This document shows positions 24,761 through 36,308 of a stretch of DNA of 64,000 nt, piece after piece. The stretch is from Capitulum mitella. Lineage: Eukaryota; Arthropoda; Thecostraca; Pollicipedomorpha; Pollicipedidae. A program made the translations under genes and the position numbers. The DNA lies in the NCBI GenBank assembly GCA_030062745.1, contig CP099848.1, forward strand, positions 4,598,685 to 4,662,684, written 5' to 3'. Within the stretch, counting starts at the first letter, position 1, and every line of letters begins with the position of its first letter. The notes beneath the pieces are model-generated. The model did not search any database, was not told the DNA's origin, and saw only the letters and a program-made list of their open reading frames with translations.

Positions 24761-25805
24761 GTTCGTCATTCACGTGACTGTGTTGCAACGGCGCCTCGGG
24801 GCGCTGGTGTGTTATTACGTGCCGTTGGTTTTAAGCTGAAACAACGCTTCGATACTTTGCCTTGTTGAAATCACAGAACGACTAGAAAATACATTTGATG
24901 ACACTAAGCTGTAAAGAATGGGCTAAACGTAGCTTTAATTTGGTTGCAAACCTTTCTTTACTTTTGTACGAGACCAGCTTATTGTGAAAGTCTGCAAAAA
25001 TATACAACATTTCCCACTTTCTAGTCGCTTGCAGTTGACTTGTACGCACCGGCGTGTGCTGAATGGTTTCATTGCGGCTGTCCAACCCATCGTTTTTCAA
25101 AAATGTGTCCGGAACCGAGTTGTACGCCTCGCGTTTTTGCCGCATATTTCGGCCGGCAAAAAACTTGATGCACCTCACGTTCCGTCCGCGAGGCTCAGTG
25201 GCACAAACCGTTGTGGTGTCTTGTCCCGCGTGGGGCCTTTCAAACGTGGTGATTCCCCCTAAAATCTGTCATCCCGTTCAGGACCTGCGTATGAGTAAAA
25301 TTGCAACGACAAATAGACTAGGTTACAGCAACACCTAGACACGGCTGCTACATCAAATATATGCGGTTTCCGCGAATGGCATGTAGATTTAGTTGAAAAG
25401 CCGCTCGGTGCATGCATTGGGCTGTGTGGATAGCACAGTAAAAGGGACGCGAAGTGTATAAACAGTAGAGTAACTGGTCCATGGTACTTTCACGTCTTAG
25501 GAACATTTCCAACAGTCCAGTTTCTCACGTTCTTGAAAGAGAGACCATCTTCCTGATTGTCATCCTCGACTGAACAGATATTAGAGCTGAAGCTCCGTGA
25601 CCTTTAATAGAAAATGCAGCGGCACACGTTGAACTTTTGGCAATTGTTCTTTCATTTCATTACATTGCCTTAGATTGGCATTCATCGCGCTTGATGCGGA
25701 TGACTTTTTCTTTGAATATTTTATAGCTCTAGGCTTCTGAGGCTGAAGGATCAGCAGACTGTATATGCTGTCTTATCGTCAAGACCTAAAGCGGCTTTTT
25801 CACAG

Positions 25806-25904
25806 GTCTACAAGGAACTGCAACGTCAGTTTGAAGACAAGATCGAAGAATGTGAACAGCTCTCAGCAAATCTTCAGACGAAGGAGGATCTCTGCAACGA
25901 CCTG
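25806..25904 (+). CDS. RIM-BP: RIM-BP exon, coiled coil
   Basis: Phase 0-0, 33 codons, between CTTTTTCACAG and CTG|GTTAGT. It encodes VYKELQRQFEDKIEECEQL and onward, again charged and Leu-rich. Confidence 0.92.
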
Positions 25905-26336
25905 GTTAGTGTTGTGTCAAAAAGCACGTAATTGACAGGTACTGGCCTGAAGTTGAATAGTGTACAAGTAAAATAATTTCGCTTTTACACGTCTTCAGAA
26001 CGAAACGGCGGCAATGCAATTCGTGAAGAATATATGAACCTTGATGTATGTCTTACATCGTTGCACGTTTTAAGGTTTAACTAAAATGTCTTGTGCATAT
26101 GCGCATTTTTTATTTGATTCATAAAAGCGTTGTGGCGCAGGAGGGATACAGACACCGGGTTCGCCTGAACTTTGCTGTACACAATCTCGTAGGCTTGCGA
26201 CTCTGAACTTTTTATTTTTCCCGTAATCAGTTTCGGCATATTTAAAGACATTAATTTGTAACGTTTTTCGGCCTCATTTTTGGCGCATTTGTCAGCGCTT
26301 CTGCGTTGAGTACGGATCTACCTGTCTTCGTTTCAG

Positions 26337-26426
26337 GAAAAGCAGTTTTCCAGAGTAATCGAAAAGAATACAGAGCTAACAATCCAGAACAGTGATCTCC
26401 AGCGGCAGCTAATAGAAGTGGAGCAT
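26337..26426 (+). CDS. RIM-BP: RIM-BP exon, coiled coil
   Basis: Phase 0-0, 30 codons, between TTCGTTTCAG and CAT|GTAAGT. It encodes EKQFSRVIEKNTELTIQNSD and then LQRQLIEVEH. It corresponds to the ENARLVEENSRL region of human RIMBP1. Confidence 0.92.
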
Positions 26427-27063
26427 GTAAGTTGGTCTTGGAAGCCTAGTTATGCCGGTTTGTCAGTCTTGATAACGATTGCCATTTTGGTGTCGTGTCA
26501 GGTGTGCCTCATGTCGATATCATTGGTATGTGACGGTGCACGGACGCACCCAGTCTCACGGTAAAATGCCCGTAGATTTGTATGCTTCCTTGAACGAGAA
26601 TTTCATTCAGAATCGTATCGCTAGTTTGCACATGGCTCTGAAAAGAATTGCCCATCGTAGATTGCTGTGTCAAGGATTTGTTTGGGGAGGGAAGGTGGTT
26701 GTTGAAACAAAAACAATAGAATGAAATCGGGAAAATGCCTTTGCATTCTAATTTTCTTATCCCTGGCTGGCTGGTTGACCAGTCGCTGCATGGAATAGTG
26801 CTTTATCGTCATTACTTGTCGATACGTCGATAGGATGTGCCGCCTCATTGTGATATCTTTGAGAGCAGGCAAGGTGGTCCTGAGTGGGGACTGAACGTCG
26901 CTGGTCGATGGTCGCTGCTGGCCTGTTCGAGTTTGTGTTTTTCACCAGGACGTGGTACCTAGTGGACGTTGTAGACTTTTGTTGGAAACTAATTGTATTG
27001 ACGTCCCGTGAATCACCATCGTTTGTTGAACCACTGCTTCATGCGAACACCGCTGTGTTCTAG

Positions 27064-27186
27064 CTGAGTACGCAATGCGTCTCACTCAAGACTAGCTTGA
27101 CACGTGCTCAGGCTGATTATGGAACTGCCCAAATGGAGGTAGAAAATCTGCGAGGAAAGGTGTCAGACCTGGAGTCTGTTCTAAAG
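27064..27186 (+). CDS. RIM-BP: RIM-BP exon, coiled coil
   Basis: Phase 0-0, 41 codons, between GTGTTCTAG and AAG|GTAATT. The end, LRGKVSDLESVLK, matches human RIMBP1 LQSKLESLEQVLK, which fixes the register of the alignment. Confidence 0.93.
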
Positions 27187-27302
27187 GTAATTCATTGCAA
27201 AGAAGACCGTAGGATTATAGCCGCGGATGATTTCCGTCATATCCATCATATGCATACCATTATATCCATTTCACCATACAGATATTTGTATATTTCAATG
27301 GA

Positions 27303-27524
27303 CATCAGTCCTTGATGTCCACGGTATGGAGCCGATTTCCAATTTCCCAGGTAAAACGGCTTAAACTCGAAAAAGTAGCAGCTGTGGGGCATTGCATTGG
27401 GTCTTGTGTATACCAGTCATGTCCACAGTATGGAGCCGATTCCCAGTTTCTCAGTTAAAACGGTTTAACGTCCAAATTGTACCAGCTGTGCGACGCAGCG
27501 TTGTGTTTTGTGTATATCAGTCAT
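27303..27524 (+). repeat. Two-copy tandem duplication of about 110 bp
   Basis: GTCCACGGTATGGAGCCGATT at the start of copy 1 recurs as GTCCACAGTATGGAGCCGATT in copy 2. Each is followed by AAAACGG(C/T)TTAA, AGCTGTG and TTGTGTATA. It is intronic. Confidence 0.85.
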
Positions 27525-27639
27525 GACGTCATTTCCCAACAGCGAACTGTTTTTTGAGTCACGGTGCCATATGGCCAGGCGAAAGGCGAGGTCTATTTCC
27601 GTAATGGAATGGTGCATACAATGTGGATTTGCGTGGCAG

Positions 27640-27801
27640 CAAATGCGCGATGCTGCCGAGAAGAAGAAGGAGCTGGAGCGGCAGCATCAGGAGGCGCGGC
27701 AGCAGCTGGAGCAGAAGCAGGCCGAGGTCCAGGCGCTCACCAAGATGTCCGAGACGGAACGTCAGGCGGCTGCCGACACCATACAGGCCCTGGAGAGCAA
27801 G
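27640..27801 (+). CDS. RIM-BP: RIM-BP exon, coiled coil
   Basis: Phase 0-0, 54 codons, between GCGTGGCAG and AAG|GTGGGG. QMRDAAEKKKELERQHQEAR and LEQKQAEVQAL align closely with human HMREVAQRRQQLEVEHEQAR and LREKQEEVRRL. Codons are strongly GC-biased relative to the neighbouring coiled-coil exons. Confidence 0.95.
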
Positions 27802-28166
27802 GTGGGGCTTTCCGCGGAGCCGCCAGACTATGTTACGACGTCGTTCGGTCCGGGGAGAACAAGTTTAGATCCCTGGCCCGACGCTGCTAACTCTGATTAC
27901 CTTGACGAGGCCTGGCACAAGGCCTTCTAGTCACGAAGGCTCGTCATTTTCAATTCAGAGGGGTCGGGCGTCTGAGCCGAGCAGGCGCCTCTCGTTTCCA
28001 TTCGCCCCCCCCCCCCCGCCTCTAACCAAGGCGCTGGGCATTTTGCGCGGAGTCACAGATAGCAGGGCTGCTCGTTTTCTGTCGGCTCTACCTTCTCGAT
28101 ATTTATGTTAGCTGAGACCTGAAGACTAGTGTGATGAAAATCACTCTTCTGCTTTGTGGTTGTCAG

Positions 28167-28302
28167 GTTCGAGAGTTGGAAAAGAAGACTGAGGTTCAGA
28201 GTTTGAGGCACGAGGAGCTAATGCTGGAAATGTCGTCGCTCAAAAAACAGAACAAGAACAAGGGCTGGTTAGACGGTAGTCCGGAGGGAACCATTACACC
28301 AG
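28167..28302 (+). CDS. RIM-BP: RIM-BP exon, end of coiled coil
   Basis: Starts in phase 0 after TGGTTGTCAG and ends in phase 1 at CAG|GTGAGC. It begins VRELEKKTEVQSLRHEELML, equivalent to the family's ARVRELEEQCRSQTEQ, then turns into a Gly/Ser/Thr linker. Confidence 0.95.
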
Positions 28303-28729
28303 GTGAGCCTTAAAAGTGATATAAGGTGGAGCTTAGAATGACTACCGTGGCACATTGTTTTCTCACTTGTTTGTGGCGTTCAAATTTTGAAATACTTTCA
28401 GATGGACAAATGTGGGCACGTAAGATATTGGCAAAGAACGGTTTCCTACTGAAGAGCGATTTTGAGTCGATATCGTAAATGGCTCAAGATGGCGCTTGTT
28501 CGTGCACTATTGAGTTCCGCAGCTTGCCCCTGTTGCTGGACATAACTCGCAGGGGACTAAAACGCTGAGTCTTTAGAGCGTAGGAAATCATTTTCGTGCA
28601 ACGTCTCAGTGCCATGTCTGGCATGCGTCCCAGCGAGGCCATCGGTCTGTTGCGTCACAGACGACACATCCTGCAGTGAGGCGGCCACTGTGGTGTCCCC
28701 ATACTGGACGCTACTCTGTAGTGACGTGA

Positions 28730-29355
28730 CCGTCGTGTGTCCCCAGACTCGATGCTGCCCCGTACTGAGGATGGCCGTCGTGTGTCCCCAGACTCGTTGC
28801 TGCCCCTTTCTGAGGGTGGCCGTTCTGTTGTGTCCCCAGACTCGATGCTGTCCCGAACTGAGTACGGCCGTTGTGTGTCCCCAGACTCGATGCTGCCCCT
28901 TACTGAGGGTGGCCGTTCTGTTGTGTTCCCAGACTCGATGCTGTCCCGTACTGAGTACGGCCGTTGTGTGTCCCCAGACTCGATGCTGTCCCGTACTGAG
29001 TACGGCCGTTGTGTGTCCCCAGACTCGATGCTGCCCCTTACTGAGGGTGGCCGTTCTGTTGTGTTCCCAGACTCGATGCTGTCCCGTACTGAGTACGGCC
29101 GTTGTGTGTCCCCGGACTCGATGCTGTCCCGTACTGAGGGTGGCCGTTCTGTTGTGTTCCAAGACTCGATGCTGTCCCGTACTGAGGGTGGCCGTTCTGA
29201 TGTGTTCCCAGACTCGATGCTGCCCCGTGCTGAGGATGGCCGTTCTGATGTGTTCCCAGACTCGATGCTGCCCCGTGCTGAGGATGGCCGTTCTGATGTG
29301 TTCCCAGACTCGATGCTGTCCCGTCCTGAGGATGGCCGTTCTGATGTGTTCCCAG
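28730..29355 (+). repeat. 45/48-bp tandem array of splice-acceptor copies
   Basis: About 13 units plus the true exon start. Each reads TGT(C/T)CCCAGACTCGATGCTG and then a variable half. Unit length is 45 or 48 nt. Nearly every unit keeps CCCAG|ACTCG; two have lost the AG context. There are no stops in any plus frame. The last copy is the real acceptor of exon 29356-29460, so the array sits at the 3' end of the intron. Confidence 0.93.
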
Positions 29356-29460
29356 ACTCGATGCTGCTATCGAACGAGAGCACAGCGCGCTCCACGCCGG
29401 TCGGCACGGCCGTGACCCCGGCCAGTCTGGAGGCGCTGACTGAGGTGGACGAGACGCCTG
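29356..29460 (+). CDS. RIM-BP: RIM-BP exon, Ser/Thr linker
   Basis: Phase 1-1, between GTGTTCCCAG and CCTG|GTGAGC. It encodes (D)SMLLSNESTARSTPVGTA and on to EVDETP. I start it at the last copy of the acceptor array because unique, linker-like protein begins there. An earlier start would add 15- or 16-residue units in frame. Confidence 0.85.
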
Positions 29461-29982
29461 GTGAGCTGGCCGGTGACCCCGGTGACCCTGACCGCACTGG
29501 GAGACCCCGGCGGGGGGTCTTCCAGTGCGGCCAGTGGTCGTGAGCATGAACTCCTGCCTAGGTGTTCATGCAGTCATCTTGCCGATCGATTTTACTGTCC
29601 GATTCCTGTTTGCTTGTTTCGGGTGCAATTGCCGTTTTGGATTCTTTGTCGCAGTTTTATATCGTTCACTGTTTCCGAAAATATTGCAGAGAGCGTTAGT
29701 TCTATTTGCGTGCCAGACACACGAAAGGACCTCGTGAAACGACACATGTGCGTTCGAGCAACTTGTTTCATTCACCCAGTTCAGAAACCACGAAATAATT
29801 CGTGTACGAATGGGAAGAACTCAGTAATGAGTGGACAGTTGGCGTACCATTGGACGAAGGCCACTGAATGGCGCGCCTCCAAATTGATTTCAGCGCTGAT
29901 GTTCGCGTGTAAACGTTGCAAACTAATTTCCGGGTGAATTTCCGGCAAAATGTGGTCACCATGTCACGTGCGGTCGTTACAG

Positions 29983-30132
29983 GCTGGTCGCAGCGTCACA
30001 CCGACATCCAGCTGCCGGCCTCCACCACGGCCCGCTCCGTGGCCACCAGTCTAGAGCTGGACAAGATCATGGCCAAAATCGAAAACGACAACCGTGTGCT
30101 GGCGGAACTAGACAAAAACCGATCCACCATTG
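29983..30132 (+). CDS. RIM-BP: RIM-BP exon, linker with helix
   Basis: Phase 1-1, between GTCGTTACAG and TTG|GTGAGC. Its features include LPASTTARSVATSLELDKIM and then NRVLAELDKNRSTIG. I take it as the conserved helix before the RIM-BP linker. Confidence 0.92.
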
Positions 30133-30299
30133 GTGAGCCAGTGGCACTTGCATGTGCGGGATGAAGCGTTGACCGCTTATGGTCTCCACTAATGCATTTA
30201 ATCACAGGTGACTGTCCTCGGGCCAGAGCATTGTTCGTTGCGGCCCTCTGAAAGCGTCCTAAATGGTGTGGTGGCGAGGATAGAGGGCTGGTCGTGTTT

Positions 30300-31010
30300 G
30301 CGCCGGTGTAACCGTCAGCTGTCGGCGCCGCTCGGGACGGGTGGCCGGTACCGGCCGATCTGACGTCACCGTGGCCGCTCTGTCCGGAGCAGCGGCGCCG
30401 CCGCTCTGCCTGCGGAGGACCGTCCGGGTCCGGCCGGCCAGCCCGCGCCGCGCCGCCCCCTCCGGCGGACACAGGGGCGGCCTCCCCCGAGCCGGCCGTC
30501 CCGGCGCGGAGCCCGGCCAAAGAACGGCGGTCACGGACGCCCTCCGGACTGGGGGCAGGCAACCAGCAGTCACCGACACCCACCTGAGCGGGACCACACA
30601 ACCAGCGGTCATCACCACTCACCTGACCAGGCCGAGACAGCCGGCGGTCATCGCTGCCCGCCAGGCCCGGTCCAGGCAGGCGGTCACCGGCGCCCGCTTG
30701 GGCGGGACCAGGAGGCTGGCAGCGGTCACTGCCGCTCGTCCGGCTTGGACCAGAAGGGCCGCGGCGGCTGACGCGCGCCCTGCAGGCGCCAGACGGCCGA
30801 GGCGACGCCCAGGTGGGCTGGCTGGCCGCGGCCTCGCCTGCCAACCCGCAGAGGACTGTGCCGTTAGAGCTAGCGTGGCGCCCTCTGGCCTGCTGCGTCG
30901 CAGCAGACTGTATCGTTAGAGCTAAAGTTATGCCCCCTGTCTGTAGCCGACTCCATCTCCAGACTGTGCCGTTAGAGTTAGCGTGGCGCCCCTGGCCGTA
31001 GGGTAATCTG
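30300..31010 (+). repeat. Degenerate GC-rich intronic repeats
   Basis: From about 30540 to 30760, phrases of the type GCGGTCACCG recur about every 45-50 bases. At 30860-31000, CCGTTAGAGCTAGCGTGGCG recurs three times with drift. A long minus-strand frame across this block has repeat-like, arginine-rich content and is not treated as a gene. Confidence 0.6.
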
Positions 31011-32384
31011 ACGATAGACCAGCTTCCCCATCCCGTCTCCGGCGGCTGCCACACCGTTCCTTGGTGACGCCGAAGGTTATTCCGTCGCTGCGCCGCTGGT
31101 GTTAGTGCAGCGTACTTAGCCGGAGAATGTGTACTGTTAGAGCAGGCAATTTGCTCAGCGTCAGGATGCATTCCAGTAGTTCAATAGATCGGTCAACAGC
31201 CGTAAATGCTTGGCAGATGTGATGCGTTGACTTGCAGTGAGACGTAGACTGATGATGTAAACTCGTCTATGTGGGAGGCTAGTGCGTACACCACTTCACC
31301 TTGTTTATAGTAAGGTCTAATCGATATGGTTTCTGTACCCTAGGAAGGTGCATGCTTGTAAGCCCTGTTCGCGCTGTTGGAAGCGAAGTTAGAAAGATCT
31401 GGGTCTTGAACGCAAAACTTTTTCGTGTGATTAAAATAGTTTGCGTCACCAGTTTCAAAATGATGATTCTTCTGTAGCTTCGGACATAACCTCTGTGGAT
31501 CTAAAGCATCGAATGAATCTTAATGCGTAACATCGAAGCTGGATGCTTCATGGATAGTGTGTAAGCCGTGGTGTATGTGATAATTGATATATTAATTCGC
31601 GCCTGTTTTTTTATAATGCTGTGTGCAAACGTGTGTGGGGCAATTATGTTTAATATTGATGGGTTATATCTGCGAATCGGCTTAGTTTTTAGATTTTTCT
31701 GCTGTCTGCGGTCATTTGCTCTGCTGCGTTTAATGGAGGATGGAACTTGAATATGTGCTGTCGTAACATGGACCTGCAGCGCTTTACGAGACGGGTCATT
31801 TTCTGCCACTGCTTGAATCCCCCGGCGCTGCCATCGGCAGTTCCCACTTCCCGACAGTCAGCTGGCGGTTTGCAACTCCCTGTAATAGATTATCACAGCG
31901 GACCGGAAATTCGTTCTGCAGTCAGAGCTCGCCTGGGCCGCAACTCATTTTGTTCCCCCCGAGTTGCTGTCTACGCATCCTGCCGTCCCAAAATTTCCGC
32001 TTTTGCTTCTTGTCACACGGAAGTCGCATCAGTCTTGGCGACTCTTCGCATTCCTCTGCCTCTGAGACATTCCGTACGTGCTGAGGTCCATGTCTGGCAT
32101 CTCATCGGCCGTGATTGTCGTTAAAGTTTTAGTTGTTCGCCGGCTGGCTGCTGCTGCCCCATGTTCCAGTAACTCCAGCTGACTGCTGGTGTTGCAGGCC
32201 TGAGAAGTTTGGGATGATTGCGGCTGTTCCAGAACAGAGTGACGATCGATCAGACTTCGGTACGAATAAGTCTGGTCGACCGTCACTCTGTCCGATATCT
32301 GATGCTGTCCGATGTCTGAGAACCTAGAGCTGAACCCCTGCCGTTCCAGTGCTGTGCAACTGGAGCTGCCTCCTGCCGTTGCAG

Positions 32385-32660
32385 GTCTGAGTAACTCGAT
32401 TGCCAGCGCCGGCTCGGCCAGCACGCAGCCGACGTTCCTGACTGCGGGCGCGCCTCCGCGGCCGGCGGCCTACAGCCAGCCGCCGCCGGCCGCGCCGGCC
32501 GTGGCCTACGGCGGCTTCCTGATGCCGCTGCCGGCGCCGGCCGGCCAGCAGGCCGTCGCCGCTGCCGTCGCCGCGCCCGCTGCCGGTCTGGTGCCGCCCA
32601 GCAGCGTGGCCCCGGCCGGCCAGCAGCTGGGCCAGCAGCTGCTGGCCGGTTACCAGAGCG
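32385..32660 (+). CDS. RIM-BP: RIM-BP exon, Ala/Pro/Gln-rich linker
   Basis: Phase 1-1, from after CTGCCGTTGCAG to the donor AGCG|GTACGA. The first residues are (G)LSNSIASAGSASTQPTF; the rest is Pro/Ala/Gln-rich low complexity. A second donor at CCG|GTTACC, 12 nt upstream, is also phase 1. A decayed copy of the acceptor and exon start lies at 32198, where the frame hits a stop after six codons. Confidence 0.85.
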
Positions 32661-32993
32661 GTACGAATGCCCTGGCTTGGCGCCTGCGGCGACGGAGCGT
32701 GGGACGGGCTCCGGAGGGTGGAGGGTAGCGACTCCAGATCTCAGAACACTGACGAGTTCCACTGCGGCCTCCGCAGCTGCGACGCATTAACCGGAGCGAT
32801 GTGAGACCCTGTTGTTAGTCGGGTCTCTCCATTGATTTGGAATAAGAAGAAATAGCAACAACCAAAGAAAGCTGTTGCATTTTGACTGTTTTGCGGCTTT
32901 CCGCTCCTGATTTGTTTTTTTTTTCGACACGACTGTTTTGCCTTTTGTACTTCCGCTAAACACTTACGCTGTGTTTCTGTGTGTTCTTTCCAG

Positions 32994-33129
32994 GAAAGAT
33001 GGGAGTCGTAAACGGCATCATTCCCGGCCTGTTACCGACAAACCTGATGCACATGGTCGCCCCGCAGACTGGAGTGGTAGACGTCCTGGATATTCCAGGG
33101 AAGGGAAAATGCCAGGTGCACATAGCCAG
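32994..33129 (+). CDS. RIM-BP: RIM-BP exon before SH3-I
   Basis: Starts in phase 1 after TCTTTCCAG and ends in phase 2 at CCAG|GTGAGA. It encodes TNLMHMVAPQTGVVDVLDIP and then KCQVHIA, the stretch that leads into the first SH3 strand (human equivalent RIQVFLA). Its last codon is completed by the next exon. Confidence 0.95.
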
Positions 33130-33446
33130 GTGAGAAGTGAATGTCGTCACTTTTCGCACTGCTGTGCTGTGCATCAGAGGTGGGTAAAACCTTGCAATAG
33201 GCAACTGAATATAAAGGATATTTTGCAAGTTCTCGATTCATCTTTCTCGTTTTGTTTACATTTCCACCAGTTATGCTAGCTCAGCGCGGATTCGCGTCTG
33301 CATGGTATTAAAATATAAGAAATCTGGTTACTGTGGACAACGTTTGCTACCGTACTTTTAAGACGAAGCTGAGGCTGGATGACGACTTCATCATCACTGG
33401 ACAATTAATGGTTATCCAGGTGCACCATGCTGCCACCTCTCGGCAG

Positions 33447-33757
33447 GTATTCGTACGACCCGTTCCAACACTCGCCGAACGAGGCGCCCGAGAGCGAGCT
33501 GCGCCTGAACGCCGGCGACTACGTGTTGGTCTGGGGCGACATGGACGAGGACGGCTTCCTGGACGGCGAGACGCTGGACGGCCGGCGCGGCCTGGTGCCC
33601 TCCAACTTCGTCCAGAAGCTGGTCGGCGACGACCTGCTCGAGTTCCACCGCCAGGTGGTGGCCGGCCTGCGCGACTGCGACCAGACGTCCGTCTCCACCG
33701 CGGTGCCGCACGACCTCGACTTCAGCTCGGCGGACGAGGCTCTGCTCGGCGGACTGG
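33447..33757 (+). CDS. RIM-BP: RIM-BP exon, SH3-I domain
   Basis: Enters in phase 2 after CTCTCGGCAG and leaves in phase 1 at CTGG|GTAAGG. The whole SH3-I core is here: YSYDPF, then [29 protein letters not shown]. Human RIMBP1 reads RYSYNPFEG...YGNMDEDGFFEGE...[11 protein letters not shown]. After the SH3 there is a conserved helical tail ([14 protein letters not shown]). The domain binds PxxP motifs in RIM and calcium channels (known for the family). Confidence 0.98.
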
Positions 33758-35522
33758 GTAAGGGGCGGGGCGGCGAGGGAGCTGACCGTCCGCCGGCAGC
33801 TCGTGGTTACCATTGGCCTGGACGTGGGGAGCGCTCGTCGGCGTGCTGTCGGCGGCTCGTTGATGGGCCGAGTGTGATTTATGTGAGGCGGCCGTCCTGT
33901 CGGAGCATGCCTCTTGGCCGCGAACTGACAGTCAGACGCGGTGGCGTGCTCAGGGTCGAGTGGACACGGACCGGTTTTGTCGCCTCAGGGCTTCCCGTCG
34001 GGACTGAGCCGGGAAGGACCAGAGGCCGCCCAACGGCCTCCTGACTAGCTGGCCGCCGTCCGTTTTCCGAGTTTGGCCACTGCATCTGCGCGTCCTCCTG
34101 GCCGGTCCCAGCGGGTAGTCTGGCCGTCCATCAGGCCGTCTCTGTGTGTGTGCCGCGGCCGCCCGAGCCGGGCCCGCGCGGCCACCTCCCACAGCCGGCC
34201 TCTGTCTCTCCGGTAGCCCGGCTGCGCGCGGCCGGCGCCGGCCTGCGCCCGCGGCGGTCCGCGCCAGAACCGCGCCGTGCTCCGACGTACCGGCCGCGGC
34301 GAGCCCCGGCCGCCCACAGGCTGTTTCCTGCTGCTGGTGCGCCGCCGCCGACGATGGGGGCTTTAGTCGGCGGATCGTTTCGCTTATGAGCATGGCCGCC
34401 TGCGTTTGTTGGCGATCGCTGGCATGACTGAGAATGTGGCGTTTCTGGGCGACAAAGATATATTGCGCGTTCGTATTTTTGCATTTGATTCTCTCCGCCT
34501 GCGCGCACCGCCCGCGCTGGGCGGCACCACTCCATGCTTCGCTCGATTTCGATGGCGTCATCCTGAATTGAGGTTGCAAGGAATTGGCGTTCTCCTAGAA
34601 CTAGCTTGACTGCTGATTTCTGAAGAATGGTTTTGTCTGTCAGCCGAGGATAGCGGCATCAGCCGATAAACCGTTCTGCTTATAAGCATGGCCTTTTGAC
34701 TTTGCTGGCGATCGCTAGCATGACTGAGAATGTGCCATTTTTGGGTGACTAAGATACACTTCGCGTTCTTATTTTTACATTTGATTCCTTATTTCAGCGT
34801 TTAGTTTGCATCGCTTGACCTTTTGATACGAGATGCCACTTTTTAGTGTGGTTTTCGTCCATTCTGATGGCTGTGGTATGATTGAACTCTACGTTCATTA
34901 TCGGACGCCTGACATTTAAGATTTCGAGCATCGCATGCATGCACAAAATGTCCAATGTAGGCCATGAGCTTTACAAGCGTTTTGTGGTATCCATAAGTCA
35001 TAGTCTAGTCTGAAAATTCGATGCTGGAAAAAAGTCTCTCTGCGTCGTTGCTTGGTGGACTACTGATTTTATGTGCTTTAACTTGACTTAATAATTTTTG
35101 GCTAGCAATAATTGCCCCATGTTGGTCGATATGAATAACTTTGCACACTCATTGGCTGTAATTCTGCTCACTCAGCTATTGTTCAGTTACGATAGTTGCA
35201 GTTACAGTATTAACTGTTCTGGATCCCATGGTTCTGATGCCGTCGTTTTCTTGGGATTTAGACTGGTGATTTCGTCTGGTAAACCTGCGAAAAAGCTGTT
35301 ACGCCGCCGCAACATACTGTGACTGCGTCGGTAGACGACATATCAGTCGGCGCCGTGCGCTCATGACGCCATGGCCTGGTCATGCCGCGTCGCTGGGTTG
35401 GCTCTCTGACCGACCCGCACGGACGTGCCGCACCCCGCCAACTTCACGCGATTGGCGTTCTCCGTCTGGTGCGCCGACGGCTTCCTCTCGCCGCGGCTCT
35501 GACGCTCCGGCTGGTGCCTCAG
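33758..35522 (+). other. RIM-BP intron with a two-copy duplication
   Basis: The segments 34355-34495 and 34649-34790 are related: CATGACTGAGAATGTG recurs 296 bp apart, with GGCGATCGCT just upstream and TTGATTC downstream in both. The first 600 bp are very GC-rich. No exon was recognised. Confidence 0.75.
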
Positions 35523-35615
35523 ACGAGCCGGGCCCGCGGCAGGCCGCGTTCGGCTACGACCCGGCCGTGTTCAGCGACGAGGAGGACCAGGACTTCCGGG
35601 GAGACTCGGCCACAG
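35523..35615 (+). CDS. RIM-BP: RIM-BP exon, acidic linker
   Basis: Phase 1-1, between GTGCCTCAG and ACAG|GTGAGC. It encodes EPGPRQAAFGYDPAVFSDEE and then DQDFRGDSAT, an acidic linker between SH3-I and the FN3 block. Confidence 0.88.
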
Positions 35616-36139
35616 GTGAGCACTGGACGGAGCCGGCCAGCCGGCCGCACGGCGACGAGCGGGGCGGCGCCCGTGTGGTCGGAACGGAGGCGTTGGGGAA
35701 TGGCGCCCTTCTGGCGCCTAAGGGAGACAGTGTAGTCGTAATGTGCTGCGCTGCGAAGTACAGAACTGGCTGTGGGCTACGTGATGTGTCCGAATCCCGG
35801 AACTTTCGCGCTGTGGACGGAGAAGGCACTTTGGTGGAAGCTGATGAAGACTGCTTTGTGCTGAGAGTTATTCATGACTGGTTAAGCTGAACCAGCATAC
35901 GGGTCACGTTGCAACATTCAGCGGGTCAGTCTAGCTGTCTGAGAACATTTTCTTGCATTTTACATGGTGCTGCCAACGGTGGCTAATATTTTCTCTCGAA
36001 ACGACACAGCAGCGTTATGTGATGGTCCCCTGCCAAAGGTGGGCGCACCTACGAACGTTATAACTACAGAGCTTTTGCGCTGTGTCGTCTGCCTTTGTCT
36101 TGGCGGCAGTCCAGGGTTTCGGCTTCGTCCGCACGCAGT

Positions 36140-36300
36140 GAGCTGACTGTGAGCTGACGCTGAACTGTTGGTGAGCCGACTGTGAGCTGATTGTGCGCTG
36201 ACTGCGAGGTGACCGTGAGGTGACAGTGTGTTGACCGTGAGCTGGCTGTGAGCTGCGGTGAGCGATTGGTGAGCTGCCAGTGAGCTGATGATGAGCCGCG
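36140..36300 (+). repeat. GTGAGCTGA-type short tandem repeat
   Basis: The words GTGAGCTGA(C/T), GTGAGCCG and GTGAGGTGA repeat about every 10-11 bases right up to the acceptor of the next exon. Each word resembles a 5' splice site. Confidence 0.85.
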
Positions 36301-36308
36301 TGCCGCAG

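Noticed and set aside
28557-29547. Several 200-280-codon frames on both strands
   Set aside because: They arise because the 45/48-bp tandem array has unit lengths divisible by three and lacks stops. Only the last unit joins a unique exon.
29996-31171. 391-codon minus-strand frame
   Set aside because: It runs antisense to a confident RIM-BP exon and then across GC-rich degenerate repeats; no domain or splice signals were seen.
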